From Sphingobium sp. (GTDB lineage: Bacteria > Pseudomonadota > Alphaproteobacteria > Sphingomonadales > Sphingomonadaceae), in NCBI GenBank assembly GCA_020051025.1, contig JAGVJS010000301.1:1-11037 (forward strand): DNA of 11,037 nucleotides, written 5' to 3'. Each line of letters opens with the position of its first letter. The first letter of the stretch is position 1. The translations under genes were made by a program, and so were the position numbers. The notes under the pieces are model-generated. The model was not told where the DNA came from, made no database searches, and was given only the letters and a program-made list of their open reading frames with translations. Shown one piece after another: positions 1 through 6,623 of the stretch.

Positions 1-144
1 CACCGGCGCCCCGGCCGAGTCCGTCACTCGCCCGCGGATGGAGGCCACCGTGGTCTGGGCACTAGCCGGTGTCATCACGACGGCGACGCTGCTCAGCATG
101 GTGGCGCTGGCCAGTAGGAGGCGAAGGACGTTCGTCTTGTTCAT
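1..144 (-). CDS. TonB-dependent receptor, N-terminal fragment (continues past base 1)
   Basis: Only the first 48 codons are present; the gene continues to the left of the window. Seen: residues 1-29 form a signal peptide (Lys3, a hydrophobic core LLLASATMLSSVAVVM, and an ASA-Q cleavage site after Ala29). The mature start contains ASIRGRVTDSAGAPV, the beginning of the carboxypeptidase-regulatory-like beta-sandwich that precedes the plug in Oar-type TonB-dependent receptors. The family takes up large substrates such as oligosaccharides across the outer membrane using TonB energy. The start at base 144 is supported by an AGGGGA ribosome site nine bases upstream and by the intact signal peptide. 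It lies 44 bases downstream of the LacI-type regulator on the same strand, so co-transcription is likely. A different exported protein with the same N-terminal domain is possible, because no plug or barrel is visible. Confidence 0.72.
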   Translation of the reverse strand, partial: MNKTNVLRLLLASATMLSSVAVVMTPASAQTTVASIRGRVTDSAGAPV

Positions 145-153
145 GGCATCTAT

Positions 154-159
154 TCCCCT
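154..159 (-). promoter_or_regulatory. Ribosome binding site of the TonB-dependent receptor
   Basis: On the minus strand the sequence reads AGGGGA, nine bases before the ATG at 144. It fixes the start of the partial receptor gene. Another ATG lies at 149 in a different frame and is too close to this site. Confidence 0.6.
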
Positions 160-188
160 GTTTTATCCCCGTTCATCCGGGGCGGTCG

Positions 189-1199
189 TTACGCTGCTGT
201 ATGTGTCGTGCTGTTGCGAACAATGAGGCTCGGGTATCTAAGTTCCGTCTGCGGAACGTTTTCTCCGTCGATGACGGCAGAAAGTCGGTTAACGGCCCGT
301 GCGCCAAGGTCGGCAATGTCGACCGCCATAGTGGTCAGGCCGGGACTGATCAGGCGGGCGAGCGGGATATTGTCGAAGCCGGCAACAGCGATTTGTCCCG
401 GGACATCGACGCCCAAATCGCGCAAGGCGACCAGTGCGCCAATTGCCATCATGTCATTGGCGGCAAAGATCGCATCGACCTCGACGTGCTGCGTTTGCAG
501 CCGCTGGACAGCCAGATGACCGGATTCCTCGTCGAAATTGCCCGGCAGGATCATAGGGGATAATCCCGCCGCGATCATCGCTTCGCTATAGCCACGCGCG
601 CGTTCGGCTGCCTCGATATTGCCCTGCGACCCGGCGATATGGACGATGGCGCGGCGGCCGGTGGCGACCAGATGGTCGACCATGGTGCGCGCGCCCGCGG
701 CATTGTCGATCCGCAACTCGGGCCGCCCTTGGCGATTTTCAGGGCCATTGAGCAGGATCGCCGGAATGCTCGCGGGCAGATGGGCGAACAACAGGTCCGG
801 GGCGATATGCGGCGCCATGACGATCAGTCCGTCCACGCGCCCACGCATGTTGCGCAGCGCCTCGACCCCGTCGCCCAGCCCCATATGCATGTTGGAGAGC
901 AGCAGATGGCGCCCGCGCATCGCCGCTTCTCGCTCCATGCCGCGCAATATTTCGGAAAAGAACTCACCATGCAGGTCAGGCAGGACCACGCCGATCACGC
1001 CGGTCCGCGCCATGCTCAGGTTACGGGCGCCGGCGTGGGGAATATAGTTGAGCTTGCGAGCGGCCGCTTCGACCCGTTCCTTGAGTTCTGGCCGGACGTT
1101 GGGCAGTCGGTTGAACACGCGCGACACGGATGCGACCGATGCGCCGGCTTCGCGGGCCACATCCCTGATCGTTGCCTGTCCCATGGCCTTGCCGTTCAT
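189..1199 (-). CDS. LacI-family transcriptional regulator
   Basis: A one-component sugar-responsive DNA-binding regulator of 336 residues, the normal LacI-family size. Residues 9-30 form the helix-turn-helix (ATIRDVAREAG, then VASVSRVFN). Residues 52-66 form the hinge (YIPHAGARNL), with Leu61 at the position that intercalates into the central CG of the operator in this family. From residue 67 on (GVIGVVLPD...) it is a periplasmic-binding-protein-like effector domain, ending with FDNIPLARLISPGLTTM. The start at 1199 was chosen for family length and for an AAGG seven bases upstream. An in-frame ATG at 1232 would add 11 residues and is possible. Starts at 1247 or 1328 would put the operator at the ribosome site or in the coding region. 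It is divergent from the family 3 glycosidase and followed by the TonB-dependent receptor. It probably represses both directions through the palindrome at 1248-1265 and its own synthesis; the effector sugar is unknown. Confidence 0.93.
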   Translation of the reverse strand: MNGKAMGQATIRDVAREAGASVASVSRVFNRLPNVRPELKERVEAAARKLNYIPHAGARNLSMARTGVIGVVLPDLHGEFFSEILRGMEREAAMRGRHLLLSNMHMGLGDGVEALRNMRGRVDGLIVMAPHIAPDLLFAHLPASIPAILLNGPENRQGRPELRIDNAAGARTMVDHLVATGRRAIVHIAGSQGNIEAAERARGYSEAMIAAGLSPMILPGNFDEESGHLAVQRLQTQHVEVDAIFAANDMMAIGALVALRDLGVDVPGQIAVAGFDNIPLARLISPGLTTMAVDIADLGARAVNRLSAVIDGENVPQTELRYPSLIVRNSTTHTAA

Positions 1200-1247
1200 C
1201 CTCTGCCCTTGCCCTCGCTTTTTTGCCGGCATGACTTGCCGATCCAT

Positions 1248-1265
1248 CTTGTAACCGGTTACAAG
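1248..1265. promoter_or_regulatory. Palindromic LacI-family operator
   Basis: CTTGTAACCGGTTACAAG is a perfect 18-base palindrome with a central CG step, the form bound by LacI-family dimers. It lies 48 bases before the regulator start and 78 bases before the glycosidase start. I found no second good copy in the window, including upstream of the beta-helix gene. Binding by the neighbouring regulator is inferred from position and form. Promoter boxes could not be assigned firmly: TTACAA inside the right arm with CAATAG 17 bases downstream is a weak candidate for the plus strand. Confidence 0.82.
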
Positions 1266-1332
1266 AAACCGGAACATACTGCAATAGGATGGCGAAACGG
1301 TGCAGAATGGCACCATATACGCCCGCAAATTT

Positions 1333-1337
1333 AGGAG
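1333..1337 (+). promoter_or_regulatory. Ribosome binding site of the GH3 glycosidase
   Basis: AGGAG with a six-base spacer to the ATG at 1344. It selects this start; the nearby ATG at 1339 is out of frame and too close. Confidence 0.75.
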
Positions 1338-1343
1338 AATGCC

Positions 1344-3641
1344 ATGCAGCCCCGCTCTCCAATCTCGCGTCGTGCGATTCTTCTCGGCGCCGGCGCGGTG
1401 GCGGCCTGGGCATCATCGCCGGCCCGCGCATTGCTGGCGCAGGCTGGCAATGGCAACGCATCTTCGACGGATATTGACGCGCTGATCGCCAAAATGACGG
1501 TCGAGGAAAAAGCAGGGCAGGTTACGCTGATGGCAGCGGCCTGGGCCGGCGGCGCGGCCAACGCGCTCAACCCGACATCGCCTTCCAAATCCAGTTTCCG
1601 GCAGCAGCTGGAAGAGGTGAAGCGCGGCCGGATCGGCGGCGTCTTCAACGGCAATGGTGCGGAAATGGCGCGCCAGATGCAGCTTAGGGCGACGAAGCAA
1701 TCCCGTCTCAAAATCCCGCTCATCTTTGCCGCCGACGTCATCCATGGCTTTCGCACCGTCTTCCCCATGCCGCTGGCCGAAGCGGGCAGCTTCGATCCGG
1801 CGCTCGCCGAACAGACCGCCCGCATCGCCGCGGTCGAGGCAACCGCAGCCGGCATCGACTGGAACTTCGCGCCGATGGTGGACATTGCCCGCGACCAGCG
1901 CTGGGGCCGGGGGGTCGAGGGCGCGGGCGAGGATGTGTTGCTCGGCCGGATCATGGCCGATGCGCGGGTACGTGGTTTTCAGGGCCGGTCGGGCCTGACG
2001 GCCAATGACGCTATGGCCGCCTGCGCCAAGCATTTTGCCGCTTATGGCGCGGCCGAAGGCGGCCTCGACTATAACAGCGTCGATGTGTCGGAACGGACGC
2101 TGCGCGAAATCTATTTCCCGCCTTTCCAGTCCGCGCTGGATGCGCAGGCGGCCAGCGTCATGGCTTCCTTCAACGAATTGTCCGGCATACCGGCGACTGC
2201 CAATCACTGGCTGCTGACCGATGTGTTGCGCCGGCAATGGGGGTTCGATGGCCTGGTCGTCTCCGACTATACCGGTGATTTCGAACTGATCGATCATGGC
2301 TTTGCCGCCGACGAGCGGGAGGCGGCGAAGCTCGCCTTCCTTGCCGGCGTCGACATGTCGATGCAGTCGGGCTTCTACATCCGCCATCTGCCCGACCTGG
2401 TTAAGGCCGGGGAGGTGCCGATGGCGCGGCTGGATGAAGCCGTTCGCCGCGTACTGGCGCTGAAGGCGAAGCTCGGCCTGTTCGACGATCCCTTCCGCCG
2501 GATCGATCCGAAACGGGAGAAGGAAAGAGTGCGCACGCGGCAGCATCTTGAGGTCGCGCGCGACGCGGCGCGCCGTTCGATCGTGCTCCTCAAAAATGAG
2601 AAAAGCCTGTTGCCCCTGCCGCGATCGGGCAAGCGAATCGCCTTGATCGGTCCTTTCGTTCAGGGCCAGCGCGAACTGATCGGGCCATGGAATGTCTATG
2701 GCACCGATGCCGATGCCGTCGACTTGCTGAGCGGCATGCGAGCGGTCGCCGCCGACCCGCAATCCATCGTTGCGGTCGACGGATCGGGTATCGAAAAGCC
2801 GATCACAGGCGGAATCGAGGCCGCTGTCGCCGCTGCGCAGGCGGCCGACATCGTCGTACTGGCGATCGGCGAAAGCCAGAAAATGTCTGGCGAGGCGCAG
2901 TCGCGCACCGATATCACCATTCCGGCACCGCAGATGGCACTGGCAGAGGCGGTGGCGGAAACGGGCAAGCCCGTCATCGTGCTGCTGCGCCATGGTCGCG
3001 CGCTGGCGCTACATGGTGCGGTGAAGGATGCGCCGGCCATTTTGGCGACCTGGTTCCTGGGGACCATGTCCGGCATGGCGATCGCCGACATTCTGTTCGG
3101 GGTGGTCAGTCCTTCGGCGCGATTGCCTTGCAGCTTCCCTTATGAAAGCGGACAGGAACCACTTTATTATGCGCACAAAAATACTGGCCGTCCCAATCCG
3201 CCCGGACCGCGTCAGGATTATAAAGCTCATTATCGCGAGGCGCCCAACGCGGCGCTTTACCCGTTCGGCCATGGTCTGACCTATGGAGAGATCGTCTATA
3301 CGAAGCTGGACATGGGCAGCGGTCGTTTGACGGCTGGTGGCGAACTGATGGTCGTGGCCAAAATTCGCAACAGCGGCCGGCATGAGGCGATCGAGGTTGC
3401 ACAGCTTTATGTACAGGACATCACCGCCAGCATCACCCGGCCGGTGCGCGAGTTGAAAGCGTTTCAGCGCGTTACGTTGAAAGCCGGCGAAACGCAGGAG
3501 GTCCGCTTCACCCTGAAGCGCGACGATCTGACGTTTCTTGGGCAGGACATGCAGCCGACCGTGGAACCGGGCAAGTTCCGGCTATGGGTTGCGCCGTCGG
3601 CTCAGGCGGAGGGTGTGTCGGACATGTTCGTGCTGGCCTGA
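1344..3641 (+). CDS. Glycoside hydrolase family 3 beta-glucosidase-like enzyme, Tat-exported
   Basis: A retaining exo-beta-glycosidase of the BglX type that removes terminal beta-linked glucose (or a similar sugar such as xylose) from oligosaccharides, probably in the periplasm. At 765 residues it has full family length. Residues 1-30 form a twin-arginine signal peptide (SRRAILLGAG, ending ARA). The TIM-barrel domain is about 45-380, with the KHF motif at 229-231 and the nucleophile candidate Asp308 in GLVVSDY. The second alpha/beta domain is about 410-640, with acid/base candidate Glu517 in SGEAQSRTDI, aligned with the GEAQGM..EASSRTDI stretch of BglX. A fibronectin III-like domain, about 680-755, follows (EVAQLYVQD). 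It is divergent from the LacI regulator, with the operator between them, so induction by its sugar substrate is likely. Its last 40 bases overlap the end of the convergent symporter gene. Exact substrate and linkage cannot be read from sequence. Confidence 0.93.
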   Translation: MQPRSPISRRAILLGAGAVAAWASSPARALLAQAGNGNASSTDIDALIAKMTVEEKAGQVTLMAAAWAGGAANALNPTSPSKSSFRQQLEEVKRGRIGGVFNGNGAEMARQMQLRATKQSRLKIPLIFAADVIHGFRTVFPMPLAEAGSFDPALAEQTARIAAVEATAAGIDWNFAPMVDIARDQRWGRGVEGAGEDVLLGRIMADARVRGFQGRSGLTANDAMAACAKHFAAYGAAEGGLDYNSVDVSERTLREIYFPPFQSALDAQAASVMASFNELSGIPATANHWLLTDVLRRQWGFDGLVVSDYTGDFELIDHGFAADEREAAKLAFLAGVDMSMQSGFYIRHLPDLVKAGEVPMARLDEAVRRVLALKAKLGLFDDPFRRIDPKREKERVRTRQHLEVARDAARRSIVLLKNEKSLLPLPRSGKRIALIGPFVQGQRELIGPWNVYGTDADAVDLLSGMRAVAADPQSIVAVDGSGIEKPITGGIEAAVAAAQAADIVVLAIGESQKMSGEAQSRTDITIPAPQMALAEAVAETGKPVIVLLRHGRALALHGAVKDAPAILATWFLGTMSGMAIADILFGVVSPSARLPCSFPYESGQEPLYYAHKNTGRPNPPGPRQDYKAHYREAPNAALYPFGHGLTYGEIVYTKLDMGSGRLTAGGELMVVAKIRNSGRHEAIEVAQLYVQDITASITRPVRELKAFQRVTLKAGETQEVRFTLKRDDLTFLGQDMQPTVEPGKFRLWVAPSAQAEGVSDMFVLA

Positions 3642-4933
3642 CCGGCACGGCCGCGCAGCGGGCTCAGTGCCATGATCGCGGCGCCCGCCGCGATGGCCGC
3701 CAATGGACCGGCGATCATCAGCCAGTGGATGACGGCGCGACCGGCGGCATCGGGCGTGCCGCCCTTATACCCCCAATGGGTATAGGCCAGGCCCAGCAGC
3801 AGCGCGGCAAGGCCCAGCCCGATCTTCTGTATCAGCATGAAAAGGCTGAATGCGGTTGTTTCTACCCGAAAGCCCGTCACGCTTTCATCATGATCCACGG
3901 CGTTGGGCAGCATTGCCCAGGCCGCGAGGTGAAAGCCGCTCATCGCGGACTGCACCAGAGCCAGGGTGACGATCGCGAGGAATATGTCCGCCACGGGCCA
4001 GAGGGCGAAGCCGGCCAGAGCGATCATCCCCAACGCAGCCGCAATCAGCCAGCTTGCGCGCGCGCCGATCAGCATCGCCACCGCCGTCCAAACTGGCACC
4101 GCAACGGCGCCGGTCACCCCCATGACGGCCAGCGCCTGTTTCCCGGCCGGGGGTGCCGACAGGACATAGGTGAAATAATAGAGGACCGAATGGCCGATGA
4201 TGGCGCCGGCGATGGTCACGCACAGCGTGGCTGCGCCGAGCATCAGGAAGGGACGATTGCGGTACAGAGCGTGCAAATCCTTTCGGATGGTGCGTTTCAT
4301 GGCCTGTGGCCGGTCGCCCGGCATGTCTTCCGGTACGCGCCACACGACGACCCCCAGAACGCAGGTCGCGACCAGTCCCAGCCAGATCGCCATCCCGCCA
4401 TAACTCTCGCCTCCAGTCGGCATGGCAAAGGCGACGGTCACCGCGCCCAAGGCACCGAAAGTCATGCGTGATCCCGACATCAGTGTCCGGTCCGTTACAT
4501 GATGGCTGACCCGTACAGACCAGGCCGCATAGGGCAGATTGACCAGTGCGTAGAGGATGCGAAAGGCCATATGCACGGTCAGGATCAGCGCGAACAGGCG
4601 TGGGCCCGACAATGCCGGCTGCACGAACAGCAGCATGAACAGGATGGCCAGCGGTACAGCACCCCATGCCACGATCTTTCGGTATCGCAGACGCCAGCGA
4701 TCCGCTGCCAGCCCGATGGCCAGGTCGGCCAGCCCATCGGCAAAGGCGCCCACCACCATGATGATGCCCGCTTTGTCGGGCGTCAGGCCCAGCCGGTCGG
4801 TGTAGAAAAAGAGCAGATAGAGAGTAACCGTCTGCCAATAGAGGTTAAACGCATAATCCCCCGCGCCGAAGCTTATGGCCCGCATCGGATGGGCTGCTTC
4901 GGCGCGGTTTGGGATAGGGACGGGCGCTGGCAT
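3602..4933 (-). CDS. GPH/MelB-type sugar:cation symporter (MFS)
   Basis: A 443-residue inner-membrane transporter with about twelve hydrophobic segments. It resembles the glycoside-pentoside-hexuronide:cation symporter family (MelB, XynP, YicJ), which import glycosides or oligosaccharides with H+ or Na+. Seen: SFGAGDYAFNLYWQTVTLYL in helix 1, and DGLAD in helix 2, where Asp66 and Asp70 match the cation-binding DAIND pair of MelB. The start at 4933 gives a short polar N-terminus before helix 1; the ribosome site is weak (AGACTAGAG). Met17 (4885) is an alternative but has no ribosome site. The gene follows the beta-helix gene by 46 bases on the same strand and is probably co-transcribed. Its 3' end overlaps the glycosidase by 40 bases tail-to-tail. 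A likely role is uptake of the sugar released by the glycosidase; this is inferred from context. Confidence 0.9.
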   Translation of the reverse strand: MPAPVPIPNRAEAAHPMRAISFGAGDYAFNLYWQTVTLYLLFFYTDRLGLTPDKAGIIMVVGAFADGLADLAIGLAADRWRLRYRKIVAWGAVPLAILFMLLFVQPALSGPRLFALILTVHMAFRILYALVNLPYAAWSVRVSHHVTDRTLMSGSRMTFGALGAVTVAFAMPTGGESYGGMAIWLGLVATCVLGVVVWRVPEDMPGDRPQAMKRTIRKDLHALYRNRPFLMLGAATLCVTIAGAIIGHSVLYYFTYVLSAPPAGKQALAVMGVTGAVAVPVWTAVAMLIGARASWLIAAALGMIALAGFALWPVADIFLAIVTLALVQSAMSGFHLAAWAMLPNAVDHDESVTGFRVETTAFSLFMLIQKIGLGLAALLLGLAYTHWGYKGGTPDAAGRAVIHWLMIAGPLAAIAAGAAIMALSPLRGRAGQASTNMSDTPSA

Positions 4934-4979
4934 CTCTAGTCTGATAGGATGTGCAGAAGCTCTTGTCAGGGCCGGCTTG

Positions 4980-6524
4980 TCAACGGCGTGCCTCGAAGAT
5001 GGAAATGCGCCGCGACGGCTTCAATTCGACCGCCGTTTGCAGTTCACGCTGCAACATGGTCAGCATCCAGGCACGATGTCGTGCCAGAAAGCCGGGAAAA
5101 TCGTCCGGCTTTGCCGGATCAAAGGTTGGAACCGCCCAATCGGCATTTTGCTCGACATAGGGGATAGCCGGCAATTTAGCGCCGTCATCGGGCAAATCGA
5201 CATGACGGCCTAGATAGCTATTGTCCCTGAATCGAATGAACTCGACCGGGGTAAAACCCGCCTGGATCAGATAGTCGGGTCCATTGCGCCCGATTTCGCT
5301 GCCATAACGTGCTGTTCCGGCAACCTTGAAGATATTGTTGCTAAAACGAACGTCGCGCGCCCACCCGTCCCAATTGGTCGCCACCACCATCTGCACGTCC
5401 ATGCCCTTGCCAACATGGATCACATTCTTCTCGACCAGCGCGTCCGACACATTACCCGACAATTGAAAGATGCGCGTCCCGTCGTTGCGGCTGACATTGT
5501 ATCGGGCGATGGTGCCCCGATTGCCCAGATTGTCCTTCTCGTTCCGTTTGGGTGAGCAGATGAGGAGGAAGCCGCCGGCATTGTCGTGGCTATAATTGTA
5601 GAGGAGAGTGGTCCGTCGCGAATTGAAGTCGGAATCAAATCCCTGCCCGTCATAACGGGTGCGGGTATAGGCGGCCTCGTTCAACTGGATCAGGCTGTTG
5701 TCCGTGCTCCATTGCCAGATGCCGGCGCTGTAACCCGGCGCGCGGCTGCCGGCGTAGCGGACGATATTATGTTCGATCAGCGTACCGTCGGTGCCGCGCG
5801 GCACGATGCCGTCGCCACCGATATCCTCGACATAATTGTCGCGGATGACGATATCTTCACTGGGAAACCAATTGCTGAACGTCACCCGGTCGCTGATCCC
5901 GGCAATGCCGGACCGATCAACGCGCCAGACGATGTTGCGTTCGATGATAAGGTCGCGGAAGCGCGTGGCCAGCTTTTGTCCTGTCGCGCTGAAGACGATG
6001 CCGCCATTATCTTTGCGCGCATTGGTGCCGCGCACGTTATGCACATACATATCGGTGACGCGGATGCCCCGCGTGACGCCCCGGTCCTGCGCGGATATCA
6101 GGACGCCGTATCGCTGCGCAGGGCTGCTGGCATTGTTGGTGACTTCCAGCCCGCTGATCGTGACATATTCTGCGTTCATTACCGCGACGCCATGAGGCGA
6201 TATGCCACCGACATCGATGCGCGGGCGCGGACCGATGCCGGTCGCGCCGACGCTGATCGGCGCATTGGCCTTGCCAGACCGGGTGATAGTCAGCGGCTCG
6301 TTCCAGGCCGAACCGGCGGCCAGCAGCAACTGATCGCCGGGTTGCAGGGCGACGGTTTTTATCCGCGCTAGAGATTTCCACGGTTGGGCATCGGACGTTC
6401 CGCTGAACCGATCGTCGCCCTTGACCGAATTGACATAATAGGTGGTGGCGAAAGCGGCAGATGGGGCGCCGGCAGCGTAGAGACAGGCTGACAAGGCAAG
6501 GGCGCCCCAATATTTACCCAACAT
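4980..6524 (-). CDS. Secreted right-handed parallel beta-helix protein, possible polysaccharide-active enzyme
   Basis: A 514-residue exported protein. Residues 1-26 are a signal peptide with an AFA-T cleavage site; LSAC at 11-14 also resembles a lipobox, but its hydrophobic stretch is short. The mature start YYVNSVKGDDRFSGTSDAQPWKSL is the usual N-terminal cap of parallel beta-helix proteins such as PL9-type lyases and DUF1565 proteins. Repeated short-strand and Asn-turn rungs follow (VTISGLEVTNN, DLIIERNIV, DIVIRDNYVED, GTLIEHNIVRYAG, TTLLYNYSHDN). Such proteins are often polysaccharide lyases, epimerases or glycosidases, but I cannot identify the catalytic residues, so activity is unproven. 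The ribosome site GAAGG lies about seven bases before the ATG. It probably leads an operon with the GPH symporter, suggesting a role in breaking down a carbohydrate. No copy of the LacI operator is seen upstream. Confidence 0.85.
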   Translation of the reverse strand: MLGKYWGALALSACLYAAGAPSAAFATTYYVNSVKGDDRFSGTSDAQPWKSLARIKTVALQPGDQLLLAAGSAWNEPLTITRSGKANAPISVGATGIGPRPRIDVGGISPHGVAVMNAEYVTISGLEVTNNASSPAQRYGVLISAQDRGVTRGIRVTDMYVHNVRGTNARKDNGGIVFSATGQKLATRFRDLIIERNIVWRVDRSGIAGISDRVTFSNWFPSEDIVIRDNYVEDIGGDGIVPRGTDGTLIEHNIVRYAGSRAPGYSAGIWQWSTDNSLIQLNEAAYTRTRYDGQGFDSDFNSRRTTLLYNYSHDNAGGFLLICSPKRNEKDNLGNRGTIARYNVSRNDGTRIFQLSGNVSDALVEKNVIHVGKGMDVQMVVATNWDGWARDVRFSNNIFKVAGTARYGSEIGRNGPDYLIQAGFTPVEFIRFRDNSYLGRHVDLPDDGAKLPAIPYVEQNADWAVPTFDPAKPDDFPGFLARHRAWMLTMLQRELQTAVELKPSRRISIFEARR

Positions 6525-6553
6525 TTCTACCTTCGATTACGATGATGTGCATT

Positions 6554-6574
6554 GCGGCTTTAGCGGCAAGCCGC
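6554..6574. other. Intergenic hairpin between amidohydrolase and beta-helix genes
   Basis: A seven-base perfect stem (GCGGCTT / AAGCCGC) with a seven-base loop lies 50 bases past the amidohydrolase stop. There is no T-run after it on either strand, so it is not a standard intrinsic terminator. It may protect the 3' end of the upstream mRNA. The promoter of the beta-helix gene should also lie in or near this 99-base gap (6525-6623), but no clear boxes are visible. Confidence 0.35.
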
Positions 6575-6623
6575 TGAACGGGAAGTGAAACATGTGATGA
6601 TGCGTCGCGTTCCCGTCCGACGA

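Noticed and set aside
167..182. Hairpin CCCCG-TTCATC-CGGGG between the regulator and receptor genes as a terminator
   Set aside because: The stem is only five base pairs and is followed on the minus strand by an A-rich, not T-rich, tract.
38..226. Small plus-strand frame at the left edge
   Set aside because: The opposite strand encodes a clean signal peptide plus a TonB-receptor N-terminal domain with a good ribosome site.
1200..1328. Longer N-terminus for the LacI-type regulator starting at 1328 or 1247
   Set aside because: It would place the operator palindrome inside the coding region or at the ribosome site and add residues not usual before the LacI helix-turn-helix.
1413..2993. Long open frame (526 codons) on the minus strand opposite the glycosidase
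   Set aside because: It lies entirely antisense to a well-supported GH3 gene, has Arg/Gly/Asp-rich composition and no recognisable domain; it comes from GC-rich codon positions.
5586..6371. 261-codon plus-strand frame opposite the beta-helix gene
   Set aside because: No domain, signal or ribosome site; the opposite strand encodes a clear beta-helix protein.
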